This document shows, in pieces, positions 27,212 through 34,538 of a DNA stretch of 64,000 nucleotides. This DNA comes from JAZOTM01 sp045657625. GTDB taxonomy: Bacteria > Bacillota > Clostridia > Lachnospirales > Lachnospiraceae. Location of the stretch: positions 1 through 64,000 of the forward strand of contig JAZOTM010000013.1 in NCBI GenBank assembly GCA_045657625.1, read 5' to 3'. Every line of letters starts with the position of its first letter. Within the stretch, counting starts at the first letter, position 1. A program made the position numbers and the translations under genes. The notes beneath the pieces were generated by a model. It was not told the DNA's origin and made no database searches. It saw only the letters and a program-made list of their open reading frames with translations.

Positions 27212-27249
27212 ATCTAACCCCGTTAGATATTTATCTAACTAGGTTAGAT
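27212..27249. promoter_or_regulatory. twin MarR operators
   Basis: Two identical-arm palindromes ATCTAAC-N3-GTTAGAT at 27212-27228 (spacer CCC) and 27233-27249 (spacer TAG). The centres are 21 bp apart, two helical turns, so two dimers would sit on the same face. The distal one touches the -10 hexamer of the marR promoter and the other covers the transcript start. Repression by the encoded MarR is inferred from position. Confidence 0.8.
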
Positions 27250-27275
27250 TTTACTCTCTTTTTTTCTAAAGTCAA
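27248..27275 (-). promoter_or_regulatory. marR-ABC operon promoter
   Basis: Minus-strand TTGACT (27275-27270), 16-bp spacer, TAAAAT (27253-27248), abutting the first operator. Confidence 0.6.
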
Positions 27276-27313
27276 GATTCTTTTCTATACAATCTTATTT
27301 TTTTGTCTATCAC

Positions 27314-27835
27314 CTATTCACGAACCACTTTTTTCATTGCATAACGAATCGGGCGATAAAGGAATAGCATCAACGTGAAATTTCCTATGCAGTGCACGAA
27401 ATCCCAGGGAATTCCTGCAATCCACCAGGTAAAGGCGGTTTGTATTCCGGTAGCAATCGTCCCGGCACTCCAACCAATAAAGAAATAAGGAATCGAGCAA
27501 AGTGCTCCAAAAAGAAGACCAAAAATACCGGATAAGATTGCCCAAAAGATAGCAGAATCATTTTTCCGAAAAATTCTGGTCAAAAGAATCAACAAAGGCC
27601 ATACATACAAATACATAATCCACCACAAATGAATCCCGTAAATTGCGCCTTCCAAAAAAACAAAAACCGGAACAAGTAGAATGATTTTCCAACCAAAAAA
27701 CAAGGTGAACATAATCAGCCAAAAACTGGTAAGTTCCACATTGGGAAGGAAACTAAGAGCCATCTTTGATACCTCTATAATTGCAACCATTATCCCAATT
27801 TGCGCCATGTCTTTTACAGAAAATCTTCTATTCAT
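27314..27835 (-). CDS. ECF transporter S component, probably corrinoid-related
   Basis: A 173-residue protein with about six helices: FSVKDMAQIGIMVAIIEVSKMALSFLPN at the start, then aromatic-rich LWWIMYLYVWPLL, and a C-terminal ITGNF-like CIGNFTLMLFLYRPIRYAMKK. The layout is that of ECF S subunits. The gene just upstream encodes a DUF4430 protein, a domain shared with the C-terminal part of transcobalamin, and such pairs have been proposed to take up corrinoids. No ATPase or T gene is adjacent, so it would borrow a shared module. Confidence 0.75.
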   Translation of the reverse strand: MNRRFSVKDMAQIGIMVAIIEVSKMALSFLPNVELTSFWLIMFTLFFGWKIILLVPVFVFLEGAIYGIHLWWIMYLYVWPLLILLTRIFRKNDSAIFWAILSGIFGLLFGALCSIPYFFIGWSAGTIATGIQTAFTWWIAGIPWDFVHCIGNFTLMLFLYRPIRYAMKKVVRE

Positions 27836-27865
27836 TCCGGTTCAATCCTTAACTATAAGTTCTAA

Positions 27866-28285
27866 CTAGTTTAGAGATTCATATACCCAAGTATAGGTAT
27901 CTCCATCTGCTACCGGCTGCTGGTCTGCACCATACATACCGTATTCTCCATTTACATAAAGTGCCCAGTAAGCGCCATCTGTAGTATAATCTGCAGTTTC
28001 CCCATTGATGGTCTCAATCATGATTCCATAATCGCTTTCGGTTCCTTCATAAGAGAAATCATCCGATGCTACGATTTCATCCATGGCATCTCTCAAATAT
28101 TCTGCATCTGTAGCCAACTCGTAAGAAGTTGTTTCTCCTTCACCATTTGTGACTTCAAGCACAATATTTTTTGATCCTGCAGTTGCCTTCGCAGAAAAAC
28201 GATTATATGCCAAAGCAAATACTGCAATCAATACAACTAAAATAACTGCACCAATAATAAGTTTCTTGGTATTTTTCTTTTCCAT
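27866..28285 (-). CDS. DUF4430 membrane-anchored protein
   Basis: A 139-residue protein: one N-terminal helix (about 8-28) anchors it outside the cell, followed by the DUF4430 fold (VLEVTNGEGETTSYEL, then GAYWALYVNGEYGMYGADQQPVADGDTYTWVYE). The C-terminal strand pattern is the one shared with the beta-domain of transcobalamin. It probably presents a ligand to the S component encoded 30 bp downstream. ATG 28285 has AAAGGAG; the frame upstream to 28333 lacks a site. Confidence 0.82.
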   Translation of the reverse strand: MEKKNTKKLIIGAVILVVLIAVFALAYNRFSAKATAGSKNIVLEVTNGEGETTSYELATDAEYLRDAMDEIVASDDFSYEGTESDYGIMIETINGETADYTTDGAYWALYVNGEYGMYGADQQPVADGDTYTWVYESLN

Positions 28286-28368
28286 AATGCATCTCCTTTT
28301 TTGTGTCTTAACTTCTTTTACCAACGTCGTCAATTATAACCGATTCCCCTTAGAGAGTAAAGAAAACA

Positions 28369-28728
28369 CTAGGATTCTTTCTTTTTTTGCTTCTTTTTTT
28401 CAATTCGACTGCTGATTACATGCCACAGAGCCATATAAGGATGATGAAATAAAATACGAGGACCGGAATACCGCATAACTGCTCTTACCTTTTCTCTCAT
28501 TTCCGGTTTGTAACAATGCACAGAACAATTGGAGCAAAAGGTTTTTGTCTCCATAAACGGACAATGCTCTGTACGAAATGCTGCGTAAGACCACAATTCT
28601 TCACATTCCGAACAAAGCATCTTTTTACTCTTATGCTTTCCACGACAGTAAATACCAATCATTTCTCGCATAACAGTCAATTCCTTTTTTCTTTTCTGTT
28701 CCGCTAATTCTTTGGAACGCTTTTTCAT
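28369..28728 (-). CDS. YgbA (nitrous-oxide-stimulated promoter) family protein
   Basis: A 119-residue basic, Cys-rich protein recognisable as the YgbA_NO family: REMIGIYCRGKH, LCSECEELWSYA, CPFMETKTFCSNCSVHCYKPEMREKVR and the C-terminal GPRILFHHPYMALWH. Eight cysteines suggest an Fe-S or zinc site. In enterobacteria the homologue responds to nitric oxide. Its ATG overlaps the stop of the HMA gene (ATGA), so the two are translationally coupled. Confidence 0.85.
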   Translation of the reverse strand: MKKRSKELAEQKRKKELTVMREMIGIYCRGKHKSKKMLCSECEELWSYAAFRTEHCPFMETKTFCSNCSVHCYKPEMREKVRAVMRYSGPRILFHHPYMALWHVISSRIEKKKQKKKES

Positions 28729-28976
28729 CTGCCAAACAATCCCTTCTTTTCATAAGGTGCTGTTTTTGCATCTACGTAATGATAACCCGTGTCTTCAATT
28801 GTCTTTTCTAATTTTGTCAAATCCACTTCTGCTTCTGATAAAAAGGTAGCCTCTTCTTTTTTATAGGAAGCCTTTACTTTTTTTGCTTCCGGAAAAGCAT
28901 TGCGAATAGCGTCTGCCACATGGGCTTCACACATACCACAGGCCATTCCTTGGATATTTATAGTTGTCTGAAACAT
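28725..28976 (-). CDS. HMA-domain metal-binding protein
   Basis: An 83-residue ferredoxin-like protein with the metal site GMACGMCEAHV (CxxC variant) and a typical C-terminal DTGYHYVDAKTAPYEKKGLFGR. It resembles copper chaperones of the CopZ/MerP type, though the extra C-terminal extension and HMA-YgbA pairing are seen in Clostridia without a copper pump. ATG 28976 lies seven bases from AAAGGAG; an ATG two codons earlier overlaps that site. Confidence 0.85.
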   Translation of the reverse strand: MFQTTINIQGMACGMCEAHVADAIRNAFPEAKKVKASYKKEEATFLSEAEVDLTKLEKTIEDTGYHYVDAKTAPYEKKGLFGR

Positions 28977-29045
28977 AAGCATCTCCTTTTTTGTTCGTCT
29001 AAACTAACTATAGTTTTACCACGAACTCATATAATTATCAAGGAC

Positions 29046-29071
29046 TAAACTATTGTAGCTTAAACTATTGT
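29046..29071. repeat. direct repeat upstream of the HMA gene
   Basis: TAAACTATTGT occurs at 29046-29056 and 29061-29071, 15 bp apart, overlapping the stop of the ligase gene. Closer to the HMA gene, 29000-29020 carries the palindromic core AACTATAGTT. They may be regulator sites for the HMA-YgbA operon. Confidence 0.35.
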
Positions 29072-30585
29072 TACTGCATTTCAAACCAGATACAAAAGCT
29101 GTATAACAACCATATCTTTCGCCATAATTTTTCTTCTCCACACTTATATCGCTTTAACAACTCCTCAACATAACTTTTATTAAAATATTTCTGTGCAGCT
29201 GTGCCTCGTAAAACAGTTTCGCTAATTAATTCAAACCAATTCTCCTTCATCCACTTTCTTACAGGAGTAACAAAACCTCTTTTTTTCGCATTTGCAATTT
29301 CCGGAGAAATATTTTCTGCTACAATTTCTCTGATAATGTCTTTCCCATATCTTTTTAATTTATATTCATTAGGGATTTCATATCCAATTTTGTACATTTC
29401 TTCATTTACAAATGGCATTTTTATCGATAATCCATAGGCCTTTGCCATCTTATAACTACAAGAAAACGAATCTGCTTCTAACCACAGTTTTAAATCTAAA
29501 TCCATCATATATGTAAGCTTATCTGTATTACTCATTGCTGAATATTTTTTTACTACATTCAATGGAATGTTTTCATTTATATCATTCATTTTAAATAATT
29601 CTTTCTTTTCACCTTCTCCAAATACAAAACATTTTCCCATATAAGGAATTTTCTCATTAAATTCCTCGTAATACCTATAAATATCATACCCTGCAAACAA
29701 TTCATCAGCCCCATCTCCAGTGTATACTGTTCTATATTTAGAACAAGCCGTTTTACACGCCAGCATATATGGTACAGCTGATGGAGATCCTATCGGTTGT
29801 TCCATATAACTTATACATTCTCTAATAGATGAAAAAAAAGTATTACTATCGATTAATAATTCCTCAACATTTTTACCATAAGAAGATACATTTTTTTTCG
29901 TAACAATACTTTCATTTAACTCTTCATCTTCAAAGCCAATTGTAACTGCATCCTTTCCGTCTGACATTCCATATATATAATTTGAATCCAATCCGCTTGA
30001 GAGAAAAAATACTGCCTTCTCTTGAGGCAAATCTTTTGTAGCCTTTCTTGTATTTTCAACAATCATCTCTTTATATCTATCTCTTGATAATACGCATTTT
30101 TGTTTTTCTGCATAATTACAAAAGCTTTTTTTCTCAATTCGTCCATTCCTCACGACAAGCATCATTCCCGGCATTAATTTTTTAATTGATTTAAATGCAG
30201 TTTCTTCTCCGGGAATATATGAAAATGTAAAAAATAAACTTATTGCATCTTTGCTAATATCTGCCCCTCCAGTTTTCTTTATTATTTCCTTTATACTATC
30301 AGAGGCCCAAAACCCATTTTCAACATTTTCATAATAGTAAAAAGGGATTACTCCAAACGGATCTCTTGCTCCAAATATTGTTTCCTGCACTGAATCATAT
30401 AAACAAAACGAGTAATAGCCCTTTAGGTGATTTAATAATTCATCTCCCCATCTTCCGTACCCCCATTTGATTATTTCGCCATCTAACTCGTCAAAATCCA
30501 TATTCGCACAGTTTATATTCAATTCCTTTAATAATTCTTTCTGATTTGCTATATTTCCATAAAACATCATTAATTCAACTGACAT
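29071..30585 (-). CDS. asparagine-synthetase-like peptide ligase
   Basis: A 504-residue AsnB homologue. The amidotransferase-like half keeps GYGRWGDELLNHLKGYYSFCLYD and the DPFG loop, but the protein starts MSVELMMFYG, so the catalytic Cys2 needed to hydrolyse glutamine is missing. The synthetase half is intact: PP-loop FFLSSGLDS (about residue 195) and YTGDGADELFAGYD. This state matches the lactam synthetases of lasso peptide clusters, which adenylate an Asp or Glu side chain and close a ring with an amine. Last gene of a radical-SAM/MFS operon, overlapping the MFS gene by 11 bp. Confidence 0.85.
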   Translation of the reverse strand: MSVELMMFYGNIANQKELLKELNINCANMDFDELDGEIIKWGYGRWGDELLNHLKGYYSFCLYDSVQETIFGARDPFGVIPFYYYENVENGFWASDSIKEIIKKTGGADISKDAISLFFTFSYIPGEETAFKSIKKLMPGMMLVVRNGRIEKKSFCNYAEKQKCVLSRDRYKEMIVENTRKATKDLPQEKAVFFLSSGLDSNYIYGMSDGKDAVTIGFEDEELNESIVTKKNVSSYGKNVEELLIDSNTFFSSIRECISYMEQPIGSPSAVPYMLACKTACSKYRTVYTGDGADELFAGYDIYRYYEEFNEKIPYMGKCFVFGEGEKKELFKMNDINENIPLNVVKKYSAMSNTDKLTYMMDLDLKLWLEADSFSCSYKMAKAYGLSIKMPFVNEEMYKIGYEIPNEYKLKRYGKDIIREIVAENISPEIANAKKRGFVTPVRKWMKENWFELISETVLRGTAAQKYFNKSYVEELLKRYKCGEEKLWRKIWLLYSFCIWFEMQ

Positions 30586-31783
30586 ATTCCTTTTCCCATT
30601 CCATCTTTTTTTTATATAACACAAATGCAAGAATCGAAAGAATTAATAACAGTCTTCCGACAAAAAAATAACTTTCTATTTTTTTCATATCTAAGATATT
30701 AGAAAAAAAAGCCAAACTAATGGGAACTACGGCCATTGCCACTGTATTTATAAAACTAATAGTTTTGCCAAGATGTTTCTCAGCGACCCTTATTTGCAGT
30801 TGTGATGTAAATGATATGTTATAAACAACAGTGCACGCGGAAAATAAGATGTATATTGCATATAATGCATAAATACTAAACTCACTAATTATCGGTACCA
30901 TACATAACACTACTCCAGCTAAAAATAGTGATAGCTCATCTAATCTAAGACACTTACCCTTATTGCCCACAAGTCCGGATATGAATGCTGCGCCTAACGC
31001 ACCTATTGCTTCACAAAACAAGGCCTTACTATAGAAATTTTCACATATACTAGCAAACATACTTTCAGAAAAAGGTAACATTAAATTATATCCAGCAAAA
31101 ACAAAATTTGTAGCAGCATATAATCCCATCATATAAAGCACCCATTTATCTCTAACTATATACTTCACAACATCTTTAAGTTCCATTATCATAGATTCCA
31201 CTTTTAGATCATTTTCTTTTATCGTTTTTAATCCGTTTTCCACTATTGCCGAAATCAGAAAGGTGACACCATCAAACAATAATGCACCTTTTATTCCTAT
31301 CATTTTTACTAAAACCACTCCTATGATTGGCGATACCAAACTTATAATTTCTGCCCCGCCCCGACCCACAGCATTAAAACTGACTATAAATTCCTTCTCA
31401 ATCATTTCTCTAATAATTGATTTATAGATTGGAGTATTAAACGCAGATAAAATAGCTAATATTGCATTCGCAATTACAATATATATTCCTATTTCCTCCG
31501 AATTGCATAGAAACGCTACAACGAAGCACACTATACTGCTTATAAAATCTGTAATCACGCATATTTTCTTTTTTTTATTTCCGTCAGCTACTATTCCACC
31601 AAATAACGTTACTGCAATCCCCACAATTTTTTCACTACTTTGATATATAGCAAGAAGCTTTGTAGCTTTCGTACCAAGCGATACAATTAAAATACTATTA
31701 GCATAGTCAAAAACGTTATTTCCTATTCTGGACGACCAATCACCAAACCATAATCGAATAGCATTTTTTTTACTTTTTTTCAT
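30575..31783 (-). CDS. MFS exporter of the peptide cluster
   Basis: A 402-residue, 12-helix major facilitator of the EntS/MFS_3 type. It opens AIRLWFGDWSSRIGNNVFDYANSILIV and carries GGIVADGNKKKK in the helix 2-3 loop. Set between the maturase and ligase genes it most likely exports the mature peptide or gives immunity by efflux. It is visibly AT-rich like its neighbours. ATG 31783 starts 4 bp after the maturase stop; the ribosome site GGGGTAG is weak, suggesting coupled translation. Confidence 0.85.
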   Translation of the reverse strand: MKKSKKNAIRLWFGDWSSRIGNNVFDYANSILIVSLGTKATKLLAIYQSSEKIVGIAVTLFGGIVADGNKKKKICVITDFISSIVCFVVAFLCNSEEIGIYIVIANAILAILSAFNTPIYKSIIREMIEKEFIVSFNAVGRGGAEIISLVSPIIGVVLVKMIGIKGALLFDGVTFLISAIVENGLKTIKENDLKVESMIMELKDVVKYIVRDKWVLYMMGLYAATNFVFAGYNLMLPFSESMFASICENFYSKALFCEAIGALGAAFISGLVGNKGKCLRLDELSLFLAGVVLCMVPIISEFSIYALYAIYILFSACTVVYNISFTSQLQIRVAEKHLGKTISFINTVAMAVVPISLAFFSNILDMKKIESYFFVGRLLLILSILAFVLYKKKMEWEKEYVS

Positions 31784-31787
31784 AACA

Positions 31788-33179
31788 CTACCCCTGTATT
31801 CCAACAAACTTGATATTTTCTTGACTTATAATTGGTACAATCAACTCATCAAAGAAACGAAAATTTTCGCAAACAGAATCGTCTTTTTCAGTCAAACTTG
31901 AACATTCTAATCTGCATCCACCGCCGCAATATTTTAAATAACTGCATTCTTTACATCCTATAATATCCTTTATTTTGAATGATTTTATACTTTGTAATTC
32001 ATCAGAATACCATATTTCCTCCGGACTCTTTTCAAATACATTTCCATACTTTTTATTTTGCCACCCTGTACAAAACTGTACATTTCCTTTTGGATCAATA
32101 CTACATGCATTCGCTTTATAATCACAAATAGAATACTCTTCATCAAATAATTCTATTCGCCCTCTATCAAAATATTTTGTATTAAAATAATTCTCAATAT
32201 TAACACTTAAGCAATTGCCTTTTTTATATTTTTGAATTACATACCTTGTAAGTTCCGCATATTTGGGAAAATAATCTTCTCTTTCCACCACTATATTAGC
32301 CTTATTCTTTAAAAGTGAACCACTTATACGCCCCGTAGTGAATCTCCAACTATCCACTCCGATTTCTTCCAAAAAGTCATACCACTCTATTAGTTCCTTA
32401 TAATTTTTCTTATGAATAAGACTATTTACCATTATTCTATAAACGGCATTCTCTTGCTTCTTACGTTGTACAAGCTCATTAATGAACTCCAGTGTCTGTT
32501 TAAACTTTCCTTCTCCCCTAATGAAATCATGTTGTTCCTTTTTATATCCATCTAAGCTAATATAAAATGAAGTTTTCAACTTATTTTCAATAATAAAATC
32601 GATTATTTTCTTTGTTTCAACAGTATTAATTGTGCCATTTGTAAAAATGGCTCCTAAATAAAGTTTACACTCAAAACAAGACTTTACAATATGAATTAAA
32701 TCTTTTCTCGTAAATGCTTCTCCACCACTAATTACTATTTTACCAACACCCATTCCCTTTAACTGAAAAAGTAAATCCGTCCATTTCTGTGACGATATAT
32801 TCGAATCATAAGATATATTCTCTCCCCAGAAACAATGTTGGCACCTCAAATTACAGTTATTCGTTACATCTAAATGAACTTCTTTTAACCACGGTTCCTT
32901 CAATCCTAATCCCATATCAATTTTTTTACAACAAGCACTATCAACTTCATTGATTACTTGAATCTCTATGAACTGTCCAAAAAACTGATTTGCTGCTTCT
33001 AACGATTCTCCAAATTCAGAAGCAATTTCTTCCAAAGAACTTTCGCCTGTACACTTCAAAATATATTTCAATACTTTATTATTTAACTTTATAACTTTTC
33101 CTGTTTTCCAATTAAATAAACGAGGAATCTCTTTTGTACCTCTAATTACCCAGTCATCATTTAATACCAAATATTTCAT
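31788..33179 (-). CDS. radical SAM/SPASM peptide maturase with PqqD-like domain
   Basis: A 463-residue enzyme. Residues 1-90 form a PqqD-like recognition domain (WKTGKVIKLNNKVLKYILKC ... LEEIASEFGES) that should bind the precursor's leader. The radical SAM core has the cluster motif CNLRCQHC at about 108-115 and the GGE motif in VISGGEAF. A SPASM domain with extra cysteines for auxiliary clusters closes it (CDYKANACSIDPKGNVQFC, CKECSYLKYCGGGC). Such proteins install carbon or thioether crosslinks in RiPPs. ATG 33179 follows AAGGAG; first enzyme gene after the precursor. Confidence 0.92.
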   Translation of the reverse strand: MKYLVLNDDWVIRGTKEIPRLFNWKTGKVIKLNNKVLKYILKCTGESSLEEIASEFGESLEAANQFFGQFIEIQVINEVDSACCKKIDMGLGLKEPWLKEVHLDVTNNCNLRCQHCFWGENISYDSNISSQKWTDLLFQLKGMGVGKIVISGGEAFTRKDLIHIVKSCFECKLYLGAIFTNGTINTVETKKIIDFIIENKLKTSFYISLDGYKKEQHDFIRGEGKFKQTLEFINELVQRKKQENAVYRIMVNSLIHKKNYKELIEWYDFLEEIGVDSWRFTTGRISGSLLKNKANIVVEREDYFPKYAELTRYVIQKYKKGNCLSVNIENYFNTKYFDRGRIELFDEEYSICDYKANACSIDPKGNVQFCTGWQNKKYGNVFEKSPEEIWYSDELQSIKSFKIKDIIGCKECSYLKYCGGGCRLECSSLTEKDDSVCENFRFFDELIVPIISQENIKFVGIQG

Positions 33180-33200
33180 TTTTTGCTCCTTATACAGAAT

Positions 33201-33230
33201 TACCGAGAACCTATTCATAGGTTCTCGGTA
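33201..33230 (-). promoter_or_regulatory. precursor/maturase intercistronic hairpin
   Basis: A perfect 13-bp stem (33201-33213 with 33218-33230, TTCA loop) between the small peptide gene and the maturase gene. No T run follows, so it is more likely an RNA stability or partial-termination element. Hairpins here are common in peptide operons, where they keep precursor mRNA in excess over enzyme mRNA. Confidence 0.7.
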
Positions 33231-33239
33231 TTATAGTTT

Positions 33240-33317
33240 TTACCATATATCGTCCATATCCACTGCCGCATAAATGCGCTTTACGGTCTCCTCGTACTCA
33301 ATTGTATAATCTGCCAT
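33240..33317 (-). CDS. candidate RiPP precursor peptide (25 aa)
   Basis: A short minus-strand ORF that begins MADYTIEYEETVKR and ends VDMDDIW. It is preceded by an exceptionally strong ribosome site (AAAGGAGGAG, 6 bp before the ATG) and a promoter with good spacing. It sits immediately upstream of the PqqD-radical SAM maturase, the place of a precursor gene. It has no Cys, so thioether crosslinking is unlikely. Tyr, Ile, Val or the terminal Trp are possible radical sites, and its six Glu/Asp residues could be activated by the AsnB-like ligase. Leader/core boundary and class are unknown. Confidence 0.7.
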   Translation of the reverse strand: MADYTIEYEETVKRIYAAVDMDDIW

Positions 33318-33365
33318 AGCACACTCCTCCTTTCAAAAAGTTTGCAGAACGTTCAGCTTCTTAAT

Positions 33366-33394
33366 ATCATATTCCAGAGTAATTTATACAACAA
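33366..33394 (-). promoter_or_regulatory. promoter of the peptide operon
   Basis: Minus-strand TTGTTG (33394-33389), 17-bp spacer, TATGAT (33371-33366), about 50 bp before the precursor ATG. The -35 lies inside the left arm of the long inverted repeat, as expected for a regulated promoter. Confidence 0.65.
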
Positions 33395-33441
33395 GTGCAT
33401 ATTACGCAAAATATTTTTTTCGTAATATGCACTTGTTGTAT
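33386..33441. promoter_or_regulatory. perfect 21-bp inverted repeat, candidate operator
   Basis: Arms 33386-33406 and 33421-33441 are exact reverse complements, separated by a 14-bp A/T loop. Each arm contains CAACAAGTGCATATTACG or its complement and carries a TTGTTG -35 hexamer pointing outward: to the precursor operon on the left, and to the 41-residue peptide gene on the right. It could be the binding site of the adjacent HTH-TPR regulators. An RNA hairpin role is possible but less likely between divergent promoters. Confidence 0.6.
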
Positions 33442-33461
33442 CATTATTCATGGTATTAATG
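33433..33461 (+). promoter_or_regulatory. promoter of the signal-peptide gene
   Basis: Plus-strand TTGTTG (33433-33438) with TATTAA at 15-bp spacing or TTAATG at 17 bp. A weak promoter, the kind that needs an activator. Confidence 0.4.
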
Positions 33462-33496
33462 TAAACATAGAAATTATAAAAAAGGAGTTGTACAAA

Positions 33497-33622
33497 TTGA
33501 AAAAAAAAATACTTACCTTAATACTCACATTGACAATCGCGCTATCTACACAACAAACATTATTGAATACGTCAACCTTCACAACATACAGTTTACAATG
33601 TATTATAGACGATTCAGACTAA
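33497..33622 (+). CDS. candidate pheromone propeptide (41 aa)
   Basis: Starts at a TTG nine bases after AAAGGAG. The N-terminus KKKILTLILTLTIALS is a typical export signal; the polar remainder ends TYSLQCIIDDSD. Small exported peptides next to TPR-type cytoplasmic regulators are the norm in RNPP quorum sensing (PapR with PlcR, NprX with NprR, Shp with Rgg): the C-terminal piece is processed and re-imported. It reads towards the regulator gene and ends one base before that gene's stop codon on the other strand. A small secreted bacteriocin is the alternative. Confidence 0.6.
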   Translation: MKKKILTLILTLTIALSTQQTLLNTSTFTTYSLQCIIDDSD

Positions 33623-33623
33623 A

Positions 33624-34538
33624 TTATTTAAACTCTTGAAGATAATATTCTTGCATTTGCGTTATAGCTCTGGGTGATTCCATAAAATAGTTCGCTAGGG
33701 CTATTGCTTCTTCTATCAACTTGCTTGCAATATCATTGTAATTCCCGCTTTTATCTTTTTTATCAATTTCATTTAAAATCCACCCTATATTAAAATAATA
33801 ATTATACAGCATTTCCTGCGTTGTAATTGATTGAATCCACTTTAATCCTTTAAATAAGACCTCTAATCCTTTTTCATATTGACCTGTCAATCCTAATTGG
33901 TTGGAATAACTAATAATTATTTTATTATAAATTCTATCCGCCCTTATAACTATAGCATTGTCAAAATATTGATATAGTTGTTCATAAATTTCTATACTTT
34001 TTTCTTTGTTCCCCAACTTACTATACGCAATTGCTATACTATGCATTATTGAAAGTTCCGTATAATTATATATTCTGTTTAATGGGATTTTCCCATCCTC
34101 ATATTCTCTTACACTTTTTTTTAAAAGTTTTTCTAATTCAATAATATATTTTTGATGTTCCTTAACAATTCCAAATAACCGTATTCTTCCAATAAATTGT
34201 TCTTTCTCCACTGTATTTATATTGGGAATCTGCTTTTCCATTTCATCTACTAATTCCACCAATTTCTCATTTCTTTTTAGCCTTAGTATTTTTTCATATT
34301 CTTCATAATCTTGGCTATCTATGAACAAACCCATATCTTGACTCAACATATATTGTTGAACAGGCTGTCCTAACTTCTTTTGAATTTTTTCATATCTTTC
34401 CTGACTAATACTAATTTTTCCTTTTTCGAACCGCGTAAGTGTCGTAACATCACATATTCCATAAGAGAGTTTTTCACGAGAAATATGCATTTCCTTTCTT
34501 TTTTTCTCAATCATTTTTCCTTTTTCAAACTCGGCCAT
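33624..34538 (-). CDS. HTH-TPR regulator (RNPP type), copy 1
   Basis: A 304-residue cytoplasmic protein. An XRE-type helix-turn-helix covers about residues 9-65 (ISREKLSYGICDVTTLTRFEKGK), followed by helical repeats of TPR type (for example AIAYSKLGNKEKSIEIYEQLYQYF at about 175-198). The layout and size equal PlcR, ComR and Rgg, which bind short peptides in the TPR cup. It should control the peptide operon. Its start overlaps the end of copy 2 by 14 bp; GGGGGA is the ribosome site. Confidence 0.85.
   Translation of the reverse strand: MAEFEKGKMIEKKRKEMHISREKLSYGICDVTTLTRFEKGKISISQERYEKIQKKLGQPVQQYMLSQDMGLFIDSQDYEEYEKILRLKRNEKLVELVDEMEKQIPNINTVEKEQFIGRIRLFGIVKEHQKYIIELEKLLKKSVREYEDGKIPLNRIYNYTELSIMHSIAIAYSKLGNKEKSIEIYEQLYQYFDNAIVIRADRIYNKIIISYSNQLGLTGQYEKGLEVLFKGLKWIQSITTQEMLYNYYFNIGWILNEIDKKDKSGNYNDIASKLIEEAIALANYFMESPRAITQMQEYYLQEFK

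Noticed and set aside
33386..33441. CRISPR-like or IS terminal repeat
   Set aside because: Only one pair of arms, no spacers and no transposase; its -35 boxes fit a promoter operator better.
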